Source: Olavius sp. associated proteobacterium Delta 1
GTDB lineage: Bacteria; Desulfobacterota; Desulfobacteria; Desulfobacterales; JAFDCJ01
Assembly: GCA_902749685.1 (NCBI GenBank)
Contig: CACVKW010001383.1
Span: 1-64,000 of the forward strand
DNA: 64,000 nt
Direction of reading: 5' to 3'
The notes under the pieces were generated by a model, which had not been told where the DNA came from, made no database searches, and saw only the letters and a list, made by a program, of their open reading frames with translations. A program made the position numbers and the translations under genes. Of this stretch, positions 35,720-44,547 are shown piece by piece (position 1 is the stretch's first letter; every line of letters starts with the position of its first letter).

Positions 35720-37837
35720 ATGGTCGAAGGAACATTTTTTATGTTGGGTCTGGGAGCGATTTGTGGAATCGTACTTGGTGCTGCTTCACGGATTTTTTAT
35801 GTATGGGAAGATCCGCGCATCGCCCAGGTAGAGGCAACCTTTGCCGGCGCCAACTGCGGCGGCTGCGGATATGCCGGATGTTCCGCGGCAGCCGTTGCAG
35901 TGGTGGCCGGCACGGCGCAACCCAGTGTCTGTGTCGTGGGTGGACCTGAATCCGCCCAGGGAGCGGCCGCAGTGATGGGCCTGGAAGTCGGCATGGCCGA
36001 GCCGCTGAAATCTTATAACACCTGCACCGGTGGCAATCGGGCTGCCAACAATTTTGTATATGTGGGCGTCAACACCTGCAGCGCCCAATCTGTTTTATCC
36101 GGAGGCCAACGCGAATGCAGTGTCGGCTGTCTGGGGTTGGGTGATTGTGTGCGGGCATGCATGTTTGGCGCCCTGGATATGGGTCCGGATGGATTCCCGG
36201 TAGTTAAGAAAGAGAAGTGCGTCGGCTGCGGTGTTTGCGAGCAGATCTGCCCCAAAGGCATTATGAATGTGCAAACGGCATCCCAGCGCATTTTGCATTT
36301 CAACCAGAGCGATGACCGACTGGCCCCCTGCCGCCAGACCTGCCCGGCCGAAATTGACATTCCAAAGTACATTGCTCAAATTCGCGAGGGGGATTATGAG
36401 GGCGCCGTCAACACGATCCGGGAACGCAACCCATTTCTGTTGGCCTGCGGACGGGTTTGTCCACACCCGTGCGAGGACAACTGCCGACGGGGAATTGAAG
36501 ACGATCCCGTGTCCATCAACCAGCTAAAACGTTTCGCAGCCGATTTCGAAATGAATGCCGGCAAACGATTGCCGGTCCCGGTGGCACCGCCGACGGAAAA
36601 ACGCGTGGCGGTGGTCGGCGGCGGTCCGGCAGGACTTACCTGCGCCTTCTTTTTGCGCAGATTGGGCCACGAAGTAACCATATTTGAAGCCATGCCCAAA
36701 TTGGGAGGCATGCTGCGCTACGGGATTCCCGAATACAGATTGCCCAAAAAGGTGCTGGATTGGGAAATCGAAGGCATTCTCAATTTAGGGGTCGAAGCGA
36801 AAACCGATATGAAATTCGGCCGTGATTTTGACTTGAGTTCCCTGGCAGCCCGAGGATTTGATGCGGTTTTTCTGGGTATCGGTGCCTGGCAGGATTCAAG
36901 TCTGCGGGCGGAGGGCGAAGATTTAAATGGCGCGTATACCGGTATTGACTTTTTATCGCGCCTGGCCGGCGGCGAACAAATCCCGGTCGGCCGGTCAGCG
37001 GTCATTATCGGCGGCGGCAACACGGCCATTGACTGTACCCGTAATCTACTGCGGTTGGGGGTTGAAAATGTGTATATCGTCTATCGGCGGACCCGCAATG
37101 AAATGCCCGCCAACGAGGTGGAGATTGATGCTGCCGAAGAGGAAGGCGTTCAATTTCAATTTCTGGCCGCCCCGGTTCGCATTATCGGCGATGATAGCGG
37201 CCATGTCACCCATCTGGAGTATTTAAAAATGGAGTTGGGAGAACCGGATGCCAGCGGCAGAAGAAGACCGGTCCCCATTGAAGGTTCCGAGACCTTGATT
37301 GAAACCGACATGGTGATAACGGCCATCGGCCAGTCACCGGAAATCTCCTTTACAGAAGGGATTATGGAGCAGGTGATGGAGCTAAAAACTACCCGCTGGA
37401 ACACCGTCGAGGTGGATCCGGCAACCCTGCAGTCCAATATTCCGCACCTGTTTGCAGCCGGAGATGCCGCCACCGGCCCCAGTCTGGTGGTTACCGCCAT
37501 CGGCGGGGGGCGACGGGCGGCCCGATCCATTCATCAGTATGTAACCGGGCTGCCGGTCAGCGCGGATCCGAAAGAATTAAATAAAGATCTGATGGCCGAA
37601 ACGATCTTCGATCAGGTGCCGGGAGTTATTAAGAGCCAGCGGGCTCCCATGCCGGAACTGTCGATTAAAGACAGGATGGATTCATTTATCGAGGTGGACC
37701 AGGTCCTGACCGAAAAGGCCGCCCACGGGGAAAGCAGCCGCTGTCTATTTTGCTGTCTGACCTGCTACAACCCGGACAAGGCCTACACGGATCAAGTGTT
37801 GATCAAAGATATACGCCAGGAATCTGAAGTGGCTTGA
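35720..37837 (+). CDS. rnfB: RnfB-GltD/NfnB-type fusion (Rnf Fe-S subunit with NAD(P)H flavoprotein domain)
   Basis: 705 residues. Part 1 is RnfB-like: TM segment (about residues 5-27), Fe-S domain with Cys46, 49, 54 and 71, then ferredoxin motifs ECSVGCLGLGDCVRAC (Cys133-147) and CVGCGVCEQICP (Cys167-177). Part 2, from about residue 200, is a full GltD/NfnB-type oxidoreductase: Cys204 and 208 and Cys243-255 for the N-terminal Fe-S cluster, FAD site VVGGGPAGLT (298-307), NAD(P)H site IIGGGNTAID (429-438) with YRRTRNEMPA, and FAASGDAATGPSLVV-like second FAD motif. ATG 35720 is 7 bases after AAGGAG. No separate rnfB is present, so the fusion probably is the RnfB subunit. It would pass electrons between NAD(P)H, ferredoxin and the membrane Rnf subunits. 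Confidence 0.88.
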   Translation: MVEGTFFMLGLGAICGIVLGAASRIFYVWEDPRIAQVEATFAGANCGGCGYAGCSAAAVAVVAGTAQPSVCVVGGPESAQGAAAVMGLEVGMAEPLKSYNTCTGGNRAANNFVYVGVNTCSAQSVLSGGQRECSVGCLGLGDCVRACMFGALDMGPDGFPVVKKEKCVGCGVCEQICPKGIMNVQTASQRILHFNQSDDRLAPCRQTCPAEIDIPKYIAQIREGDYEGAVNTIRERNPFLLACGRVCPHPCEDNCRRGIEDDPVSINQLKRFAADFEMNAGKRLPVPVAPPTEKRVAVVGGGPAGLTCAFFLRRLGHEVTIFEAMPKLGGMLRYGIPEYRLPKKVLDWEIEGILNLGVEAKTDMKFGRDFDLSSLAARGFDAVFLGIGAWQDSSLRAEGEDLNGAYTGIDFLSRLAGGEQIPVGRSAVIIGGGNTAIDCTRNLLRLGVENVYIVYRRTRNEMPANEVEIDAAEEEGVQFQFLAAPVRIIGDDSGHVTHLEYLKMELGEPDASGRRRPVPIEGSETLIETDMVITAIGQSPEISFTEGIMEQVMELKTTRWNTVEVDPATLQSNIPHLFAAGDAATGPSLVVTAIGGGRRAARSIHQYVTGLPVSADPKELNKDLMAETIFDQVPGVIKSQRAPMPELSIKDRMDSFIEVDQVLTEKAAHGESSRCLFCCLTCYNPDKAYTDQVLIKDIRQESEVA

Positions 37838-37841
37838 TTTT

Positions 37842-37909
37842 GCCTCTCGTCTAGCTCAATGGCAAAGAATCCTGGCTCTAAGGACCAGGCTTTTGTTGTT
37901 AGAGTAGGC
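37842..37909 (+). pseudogene. tRNA-Gln-like remnant lacking a T arm
   Basis: GCCTCTC at 37842-37848 can pair with GAGTAGGC at 37902-37909 (one bulged T), resembling an acceptor stem. CGTCTAG follows at the D-arm position, and CCTGG-CTCTAAGGA-CCAGG at 37871-37889 resembles a tRNA-Gln(CUG) anticodon arm with two extra bases in the loop. The T arm (GGTTCGAATCC type) is missing. It begins 4 bp after the rnfB-gltD stop. Probably a decayed tRNA; it could also be a structured mRNA element. Confidence 0.4.
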
Positions 37910-38028
37910 GTACAACCTTAATTTTGCAAATATTTCTTGAAAGCTTTCCAGCATTATGGTAGTCGAACGGTGACTTTTTTATGCACGCGGTGCTTCCCTT
38001 AATATGAACTTATGGACTTCGCCCCAGT

Positions 38029-38138
38029 TGGAATAGTGGAAGGTGGAATAATGGGTTTGGCGGATGTAGATCAACTAAAATCAGAATTCTACCTTATTTT
38101 AACCCAATTTCCCATCATTCCAGCAATCCAACATTCCA
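38029..38138. repeat. Long inverted repeat before the rnf cytochrome gene
   Basis: TGGAATAGTGGAAGGTGGAA at 38029 with 7-bp phasing is partly complementary to TTTCCCATCATTCCAGCAA near 38108 and ACATTCCA at 38131, giving a possible hairpin of about 110 bp. The 393-bp spacer 37838-38230 otherwise holds only the tRNA-like remnant. Confidence 0.55.
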
Positions 38139-38230
38139 TAAGCCAGGTGCCTGCTGATTGCTTAAAAAAATGATTTTTCGCTATCGCGGTATAATAGCTT
38201 TGAAACGCTAAATAAGGGTATGGATAGAAT

Positions 38231-38620
38231 ATGTTTTCAAAAAACGAATTAAAGCTGGCATACGGATTGATAATTTATTTTCTATTTGTGGGGGTATTGT
38301 GTTACGCGGCGTTTCCCCCCAAAACGCCCCATGAGCCGATCCGGATGAAGTTTGAAGTCACTGCGGGAAATGTCATATTCGAGCACAAAAAGCATCACGA
38401 TGTCACCGGTTATGGGTTGTCGTGCGGTGATTGTCATCACACGCTTGCCGAAGATGAATACGCTGATGCCCAATCGTGCAGCGAATGCCATGAACTGGAT
38501 GAAGGCGATGAGGAGGTCCCGAAACGGGCCGATGCCTTCCACCAGCAGTGTGCCGGATGTCACGAGGCCTTTGAATCCGGCCCGCGTGAAAAAGAATGCA
38601 CCGCCTGTCATATAAGGTAA
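38231..38620 (+). CDS. Tetraheme class III-type cytochrome c of the rnf operon
   Basis: 129 residues. N-terminal TM segment or uncleaved signal (about 10-28), then four CxxCH heme motifs: CGDCH, CSECH, CAGCH and CTACH. Additional His residues (HKKHH near 52-56, FEHKKHH) can serve as axial ligands, as in cytochrome c3/c7-like proteins. It would sit on the periplasmic face and accept electrons from, or donate to, the Rnf complex; cytochrome genes in rnf operons are known from Methanosarcina and sulfate reducers. It lies 74 bp before rnfC. Confidence 0.9.
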   Translation: MFSKNELKLAYGLIIYFLFVGVLCYAAFPPKTPHEPIRMKFEVTAGNVIFEHKKHHDVTGYGLSCGDCHHTLAEDEYADAQSCSECHELDEGDEEVPKRADAFHQQCAGCHEAFESGPREKECTACHIR

Positions 38621-38694
38621 ACCGGAAAATTAGGTGACTGTCGCAGTCGCGGCAGAGCTGTTTCATCTAGCAGTGTCCCAAAAAAGGTTGAGCT

Positions 38695-39978
38695 ATGCTA
38701 AAAAAATCGTTCTTTGGTTTAGTCATTCCGCAATTTGAATACGAACGGCTTCCAGCCATCCTACCCGAGGCAGAAAAAGTGGCGGCATCTAAAACGATAT
38801 CGCTCTTTCATGAAAAAAACAGTGACCAAAACCCGCCGACATCGATTCAAATCGGTGACGAGGTCAATACCGGCCAGAAAATATCCCTATTCGCCGATGA
38901 CCCAACCTACGTTATTGCCAGTGCCAGTGGCACCGTATCCGCCATTTCACCGCACACCGCTGATTTTGGCAAGACCTATGCGGCGATTACGATCGACATC
39001 GCCGAAACTGAAACTTTCGATGATCAATTTAAAACGCACACCCAATCACCCACGCTGGAAAACGCCCTCGAGTATCTTGCATCGGCACCGGGCTGCCCGC
39101 CGCTGCAAACCCTGGCAGATTCTGAGAAGCCGATTAAAGCGATTGTAATCTCCGGTGTCGACAGCGACCTGCTGACCGGCACCCGACAATATATCACCAG
39201 TACCCAACTGAATGACATTAAGGACGGGATACAGATTTTAAAAAACATCACCGATATCGACCGGTTTATTCTGGTCACCGGCCGTGACACGATTCAGGGC
39301 TACGGGCATATCGGTGCAGATGTAAAAAGCATTGATACCACCTACCCGGCGGCGCTGCCGCCGATGATCATGAAAAACGTCCTGGGAGAAATTATACCGG
39401 CCGGCAAAACCTGCGAAGAAATGGGTGTTTGCTTTATGAGCGCCGAGGCGGTTGCATCCATCGGCCGGGCCTATACCGGCGGCCAATTGCCGGTGCACAA
39501 GATCCTGACCCTGATCACAAAAGACGGCAACCAACGCTTGATTGAAACAACCATCGGAACTCCGATCAAGGATATTCTTAGCGCCTACGGTGTTGTCATC
39601 AACGAAGAAGACCGCATTGTTTTCGGCGGCCCCATGACAGGATCGGCGGTGTATTCACTGGACCAGCCGGTTTTGCCCGACACCGATGCGATTCTCGTGC
39701 TGGATCGGGCCCAGGCTGCTTACAGTTCAGATTATCCCTGCATCAATTGTGGCGATTGCGTACGCACCTGCCCGGCGCAAATCGCGGTCAACATGCTGGT
39801 CAGATTTCTGGAAGCCGGACAATATGAAGAAGCCGCCGACAACTACGATTTGAATTCCTGTATCGATTGCGGCCTGTGCAGCTATGTATGTGTATCCAAG
39901 ATACCGATATTTCAATATATCAGATTAGCCAAATATGAACTGGACCGGGCTAAAACCGCGGAGGCAACGGATGTTTGA
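38695..39978 (+). CDS. rnfC: RnfC subunit, lacking the usual NADH/FMN signature
   Basis: 427 residues. N-terminal barrel-sandwich region (IGDEVNTGQKI...ASASGTVSAI), a central domain, SLBB-like region (LIETTIGTPIKDILSAYG) with FGGPMTGSAVYSLDQPV, and two C-terminal clusters CINCGDCVRTCPAQ and CIDCGLCSYVC. Odd: the GxGGAGFPT and ECEPY motifs of NADH-binding RnfC proteins are absent; the corresponding stretch reads LASAPGCPPLQTLADS...ISGVDSDLLTG. It may therefore transfer electrons without an NADH site. Its stop overlaps rnfD by 8 bases. Confidence 0.88.
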   Translation: MLKKSFFGLVIPQFEYERLPAILPEAEKVAASKTISLFHEKNSDQNPPTSIQIGDEVNTGQKISLFADDPTYVIASASGTVSAISPHTADFGKTYAAITIDIAETETFDDQFKTHTQSPTLENALEYLASAPGCPPLQTLADSEKPIKAIVISGVDSDLLTGTRQYITSTQLNDIKDGIQILKNITDIDRFILVTGRDTIQGYGHIGADVKSIDTTYPAALPPMIMKNVLGEIIPAGKTCEEMGVCFMSAEAVASIGRAYTGGQLPVHKILTLITKDGNQRLIETTIGTPIKDILSAYGVVINEEDRIVFGGPMTGSAVYSLDQPVLPDTDAILVLDRAQAAYSSDYPCINCGDCVRTCPAQIAVNMLVRFLEAGQYEEAADNYDLNSCIDCGLCSYVCVSKIPIFQYIRLAKYELDRAKTAEATDV

Positions 39979-40930
39979 GCAAAAGAAATTAATTGTTTCA
40001 CATGCCCCATTCTGGCACATTGGAAACCGGGTCACCGAGCGCAGCTATCATACGATGCTGGCCGCATTACCGGCAGTGCTCGCCGGGCTGGTCTACTTTG
40101 GCGTGCCGATTATCGGAGTTGTCGGCCTGTCGGTGGCCACGGCCATGCTCTGGGAACTGCTCATCAATAAGGTGATGAAAAAGTCACCCACAATCGGCGA
40201 CGGCAACGCAGCCCTGATCGGTCTGCTGCTGGCGATGGTGTTGCCGGCCACGATGCCGTGGTGGGCGGTCATCACCGGCACCTTTATTGCCGTGGTGATC
40301 GGCAAACAAATTTTTGGCGGCATCGGCAGCAATGCGTTCAACCCGGTGGCGCTGGCAGTGGCCATCATGATGATCTCCTGGAAGGATCTGTTCGACTTCA
40401 ACGGCATGCTTTTGAACTACGATTTTAATTTTGCCGCAGCCTATCCGCTGGCCACGGCCAAATATTTCGGATCGGCCTCCGTTGAGTCATTCAGCCTGGC
40501 AGACCTGTTAACGGGCCGGCAGATCGGCGCGATCGGCTCGACCTTCGGAGTGGGTCTTATCATCGGTGGCATTTATCTGATGATAAGAGGGTTTATCCGC
40601 TGGGAAATTTCCCTCACGTTTCTGGCCGGGGTCTATGTTAGCGCACTGTTGTTTAACATTGCGGACCCGGTTCGCTTCGCAGATCCCGTTTTTCACGTAT
40701 TTACGGGATATACATTGATCGGGGCCTTTTTTCTGGCCACCGATGACGCTTCTTCACCGGTCTGGTTCGTTCCAATGCTCATATATGGTGCGGCCGGCGG
40801 TATTATGACGGTTTTGATCCGCAACATCGGCACCAACGTTGACGGGGTGATGCTGGCTATCCTGGTCATCAATCTTATCAGCCCCCTGCTGGATAAAATT
40901 CGGCCAAAAGCTTTGGGAAAGGTTGTGTAA
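39971..40930 (+). CDS. rnfD: RnfD membrane subunit
   Basis: About 319 residues, eight or more TM helices, NQR2/RnfD family. Motifs: SHAPFWHIG at the start, GDGNAALIGLLLAMVLPATMPWW, GGIGSNAFNPVALAVA, ATDDASSPV and YGAAGGIMTVLIRN. I do not see the SGAT-type threonine motif that carries covalent FMN in RnfD; the region reads YFGSASVESFSLADLL. GGAGG lies just before the ATG, and an in-frame start further upstream lies within rnfC. Confidence 0.9.
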   Translation: MFEQKKLIVSHAPFWHIGNRVTERSYHTMLAALPAVLAGLVYFGVPIIGVVGLSVATAMLWELLINKVMKKSPTIGDGNAALIGLLLAMVLPATMPWWAVITGTFIAVVIGKQIFGGIGSNAFNPVALAVAIMMISWKDLFDFNGMLLNYDFNFAAAYPLATAKYFGSASVESFSLADLLTGRQIGAIGSTFGVGLIIGGIYLMIRGFIRWEISLTFLAGVYVSALLFNIADPVRFADPVFHVFTGYTLIGAFFLATDDASSPVWFVPMLIYGAAGGIMTVLIRNIGTNVDGVMLAILVINLISPLLDKIRPKALGKVV

Positions 40931-40931
40931 C

Positions 40932-41540
40932 ATGCGTGAAATGATAAAAATGGTCATCGTTCTTACCATTCTAAGCTGCTTCTCGGGCGGTGTGCTGGCC
41001 TATCTGCGCAACAGCACCCAGGATCGAATCGACAACCAGGTGTTGGAATTCGTTAAAGGCCCTGCCGTGCGGACCATTTTCGAAGGGGCCGAAAACAACC
41101 CCATCGCTGATCGATTCATCCTGAAAGACGGTGACGTCGATAGAACGGTTTTTGTCGCATTTTACGAAGGCAAGCCCCGGGGAGTTGCCCTTGAAACATT
41201 TGGCAAGGGGTACGGCGGCGATGTTGGACTCATGGTCGGCATAGACTTGAAAGAGAATAAGCTGATGGGGGTCGGTGTCACCACACACGCCGAAACTCCG
41301 GGCATGGGCGCCAAGGCCAAATCAGATCCAAATTTTGTAGCGCAGTTCAAGGAACAGCCAATGGACAAACCGATCAAAGTCACGGCAGACGGCGGCGGCA
41401 TTAATGCCATCAGCGGTGCAACCATCACCTCCCGCGCCGTTTCAGCAGCGGCAACCGAGGCGGGTGAATTGTATAATAAGATGAAGGATCAGATCACCAC
41501 GGAAGCAAATAAAGTAAAAAAAACGGAAGCAACAAAATAA
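40932..41540 (+). CDS. rnfG: RnfG flavoprotein subunit
   Basis: About 202 residues: one N-terminal TM helix (about 5-24) and a periplasmic FMN-binding domain. The covalent flavinylation motif is intact in INAISGATITSRAVSAA (SGAT-x-T/S). GVTTHAETPGMGAK is also conserved. The C-terminus is Lys-rich. It starts one base after the rnfD stop. It shuttles electrons on the outer face, next to the cytochrome. Confidence 0.93.
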   Translation: MREMIKMVIVLTILSCFSGGVLAYLRNSTQDRIDNQVLEFVKGPAVRTIFEGAENNPIADRFILKDGDVDRTVFVAFYEGKPRGVALETFGKGYGGDVGLMVGIDLKENKLMGVGVTTHAETPGMGAKAKSDPNFVAQFKEQPMDKPIKVTADGGGINAISGATITSRAVSAAATEAGELYNKMKDQITTEANKVKKTEATK

Positions 41541-41558
41541 AAAAATAGGAAGGCGTCG

Positions 41559-42173
41559 ATGGCAAAACCACTTGCACAAGAATTTTTCAAAGGACTATGG
41601 GATGAAGTACCGCCGTTTCGCCTGGTGCTCGGTCTCTGCCCGGTTCTGGCGGTTACCAAGTCGGTTGAAAACGGGATTGGTATGGGCCTTGCGACAACGT
41701 TCGTTCTGGTAGGCTCCAATGTGCTGGTGTCGGCTTTACGCCAACTCATACCGTCCAAAGTTCGGATTGCCTGCTACATCGTGATCATCGCCACATTTGT
41801 CACGGTTGTGGAACTTCTCATGCAGGCATATGTATATGGACTGTTTTTGAAACTCGGCATATTTATCCCGCTAATTGTGGTAAACTGTATTGTCCTGGGA
41901 AGAGCAGAAGCATTTGCATCCAAAAACGGTGTCGTGCGATCCCTGTTGGACGGGTTGGGCATCGGCATCGGTTTCACGCTTTCATTAGCCACATTAGCGG
42001 CCGTGCGGGAGCTTTTGGGCACCGGTTACCTGACAATCTGGAAGGACTGGGACCTTGCCTTCGATATTTTCGGTCCGGCCTACAAACCGTTTTCCTTTAT
42101 GGTCGAAGCCCCCGGTGCTTTTATGGCCCTGGGTTTGTTGCTGTGCTTCATGAACCTGGCCGCGAAAAAATAG
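41559..42173 (+). CDS. rnfE: RnfE membrane subunit
   Basis: 204 residues, six TM helices. N-terminal EFFKGLWDEVPPFRLVLGLCPVLAVTKSVENGIGMG is the family signature; PLIVVNCIVLGRAEAFASKN contains the conserved Cys that helps ligate the membrane-embedded Fe-S centre shared with RnfA. Short gaps to both neighbours (18 and 9 bp) indicate one operon. Confidence 0.95.
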   Translation: MAKPLAQEFFKGLWDEVPPFRLVLGLCPVLAVTKSVENGIGMGLATTFVLVGSNVLVSALRQLIPSKVRIACYIVIIATFVTVVELLMQAYVYGLFLKLGIFIPLIVVNCIVLGRAEAFASKNGVVRSLLDGLGIGIGFTLSLATLAAVRELLGTGYLTIWKDWDLAFDIFGPAYKPFSFMVEAPGAFMALGLLLCFMNLAAKK

Positions 42174-42182
42174 GAGACTATC

Positions 42183-42758
42183 ATGGGTGATTTAATTGTC
42201 CTTGCCATCAGCTGTATCCTGATAAACAATATTCTGCTGGCCCAGTACCTGGGCAACTGCCCCTTTCTGGGGACATCCAAAAAAATGGAAACCGCCATCG
42301 GCATGGCCATGGCGGTGGTCTTCGTCCTGGTGATGGCCGGTGTCATTACCTGGATTACCAATAAATTTTTCCTGGAGAAATTCGATCTGGTCTACCTGCG
42401 GACCGTCGCGTTTATCCTGGTGATTGCCTCATTGGTACAGTTTGTGGAGATGTTTTTAAAAAAGAGTATCCCGGCCCTGTATGCCGGACTGGGAATATTT
42501 TTGCCGTTGATCACCACCAATTGCGCCGTTATGGGTGTGTGCCTGATCAATGTCAACGAAGAGTATACATTCATTGAAGCCCTGGTGGCATCCTTCGGGT
42601 ACGCGGTCGGATTTGGCCTGGCATTGATTCTTTTTGCCGGTGTGCGGGAAAAAATCCTGTTAGCCCGCGTTCCCCGCCCCCTGCAGGACACTTCCATCGC
42701 CCTGGTCACGGCCGGAATCCTTTCACTGGTCTTTATGGCCTTCAAGGGAATGGTATAA
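42183..42758 (+). CDS. rnfA: RnfA membrane subunit
   Basis: 191 residues, six TM helices, homologous to RnfE in inverted topology. [31 protein letters not shown] and [21 protein letters not shown] carry the two conserved cysteines. Last gene of the operon; canonical operons often continue with rnfB, but here a repeat region follows and the RnfB function is in the fusion at 35720-37837. Confidence 0.95.
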   Translation: [191 protein letters not shown]

Positions 42759-42764
42759 AAGACT

Positions 42765-43075
42765 GGCTTACGGCGCAAGGCTCAGGGCGCACGGCAAAGG
42801 GCAGAAGGTGCATCGAACAGAGTGTAAGGTAAGTTGAATTCGGAAATATAAACGCGCTATGCGGCATCGGCCCGTAACTCACACACCGCCACCCGATACC
42901 AGAAGACAGAGAACAGATGTCGGAAAACAGATAATCCCGCAGTAAATCACCCTGCCCTGCGCGCCATGCGCTCTGCCCTATGCCCATCCCTACTACCTCT
43001 TACCCCGAAACCCGCTACCCCCAATCCGCAACCCAGTATCCCGCTACCCGAACCCCGTAACCCGTACCCCGCCGC
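42765..43075. repeat. Inverted and mixed heptamer arrays after rnfA
   Basis: Left array from 42765: GGCTTAC, GGCGCAA, GGCTCAG, GGCGCAC, GGCAAAG, GGCAGAA, GGTGCAT. A complementary array (CATGCGC, TCTGCCC, TATGCCC) lies at about 42950-42986. Then about 80 bp of CCCGTAA/CCCGCTA-type units run up to the stop of the next, convergent gene. These are the same word families as in murE (19310) and the murC leader (28039). No gene is seen in this 317-bp spacer. Confidence 0.65.
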
Positions 43076-44236
43076 CTATATATCATACAGATAATGACAT
43101 ACATTACAGCCTGGCGGCGGTTCCGGCATCGCTTCTTTGGCTTGCTGAAGTGCCTTCAGGCGGTTCGAACCGGAAGCGTTCAGCATGCCGCTGACGATTG
43201 CCGCATCGTGTTTTTTAGCGCGTTGATCGAACTGCTGCCGGTAGAATTTACAGGTCTGCGACTGCCACAACTCCATTAGGTCGGTATCCGGCAAACGGCC
43301 ATAGTGAACCTCCGGCATATGGACCTCTTTGCCCAGAAAAGTCGTTGGTCCGCCGATCGCAAGATTGATGCAAGGCGCTGCCAGACCGTCATAACGGACA
43401 AATAGTGAATCCCGCGGATCCTGCTCACATACCGACCGTTCCGTTGGAGTGAACGCAAAGGCGGTGGTTGCGATATTTAATTTTATAGCCAAGTGGCGGG
43501 CTTTTTCCAGGGATTTTTTTAAGCGGCGAATTTTCTTTGTTTCCTCGGCGCCAAACAGGCCGTGCCCTTTTCCGCTTTCACCGCGTATAACCTCGCATTG
43601 CTTGAAATTCAGTTGATCAACACCCAACTGTGATGCCAATCGAACGATATCCTCTACCTGATGAAAGTTCAGATCCATTAAAACGAAATTGATCATTGTC
43701 TTGGGCACTTTGCCGGTTCGCAACTCAGCGATTTCGGCCACGTTTTCACACACCCGCTCAAAATTTGAGCCGACTCGTATCTTTTCATACAACTGGGCAT
43801 CGGCTCCATCCATCGAGACACAGATCCAATCCACGCCGGCATTCAGAATTTGCTGCAACTTTTCTTTTTTTAACAGCAATCCATTCGACAAAAACCCCGA
43901 CTCACAGCCGGCTGCGTGTGCCTCGGCGATCCACTCCGGCAACTTGGGTTGAAGCAGGGGTTCTCCTCCCCCGGTGAAATCAATCGATTTTATTTCAGAA
44001 AGATGCGGCCGAATAGATTGCCAGATCTCCTGGGACATCAGTCCGCGATTTTCAACATTTTCAGCAATCTTCCTCCAGGGGCACATGACACAGCGAAGAT
44101 TGCACGCCATGGCTGATTCAACCTGCAATAAGCGCCAGCGTCTCTTTTCAGGTATTTCTCTTTGAACCGACCGGTCTCTCAGAGCCTTTAGACTGCGTTC
44201 AATATTTTTCGGCAATAGAAATGAAAATTTTCCCAT
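43076..44236 (-). CDS. Radical SAM/SPASM domain protein
   Basis: 386 residues. Radical SAM cluster motif in ESAMACNLRCVMCPW (CxxxCxxC), TGGGEPLLQPKL as the SAM-binding GGE-type motif, and FLSNGLLL following. C-terminal region with CEQDPRDSLF, CINLAIGGP and PPGCNVCHYLYD, a SPASM-like set of cysteines for an auxiliary cluster. Such enzymes commonly modify peptides or small substrates. It converges on the rnf operon and is followed upstream by a MITE-like repeat. Whether it works with the small protein family at 44690-47959 is unknown. Confidence 0.8.
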   Translation of the reverse strand: MGKFSFLLPKNIERSLKALRDRSVQREIPEKRRWRLLQVESAMACNLRCVMCPWRKIAENVENRGLMSQEIWQSIRPHLSEIKSIDFTGGGEPLLQPKLPEWIAEAHAAGCESGFLSNGLLLKKEKLQQILNAGVDWICVSMDGADAQLYEKIRVGSNFERVCENVAEIAELRTGKVPKTMINFVLMDLNFHQVEDIVRLASQLGVDQLNFKQCEVIRGESGKGHGLFGAEETKKIRRLKKSLEKARHLAIKLNIATTAFAFTPTERSVCEQDPRDSLFVRYDGLAAPCINLAIGGPTTFLGKEVHMPEVHYGRLPDTDLMELWQSQTCKFYRQQFDQRAKKHDAAIVSGMLNASGSNRLKALQQAKEAMPEPPPGCNVCHYLYDI

Positions 44237-44244
44237 AAGATCCT

Positions 44245-44420
44245 GATCCGGCCAAGCCGGTTGCAGCGAAGCCTAAATCCCGTTTTAGCGGGGAATTGAA
44301 AATTGAAGATTGTAAATTGAATATTTATAGTTGTCGCTTCCCTCCGTCATTTATAAAATCGAAAGAACACCTTAAATATTCATTATTCAATCGAAAATAT
44401 TCAATTATTAAAGGATAGGG
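44245..44420. repeat. MITE-like dispersed repeat, copy 2
   Basis: Shares a near-identical stretch of about 45 bp with copy 1 (AGCCGGTTGCAGCGAAGCC through TTTTAGCGGGGAATTGAA), then TGAATATTTATAGTTGTCGC on the left and CCTTAAATATTCATTATTC plus TCGAAAATATTCAATTATT on the right. It ends in AGGATAGGG. It lies upstream of the radical SAM/SPASM gene. Confidence 0.7.
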
Positions 44421-44547
44421 TTATGATAAACATCAAGCACCCGAATACAAGCAACCGGTTGACTTCAAACCACTTTTTCTATAGGTTGCGTGCTAGGCAT
44501 TTTAAATAAGGAAAAATTAACTCTTCCCAATTTAAATATATGATAGC

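Noticed and set aside
42765-43075. CRISPR-like array
   Set aside because: Units are 7 bp without spacers; no cas genes are present in the window.
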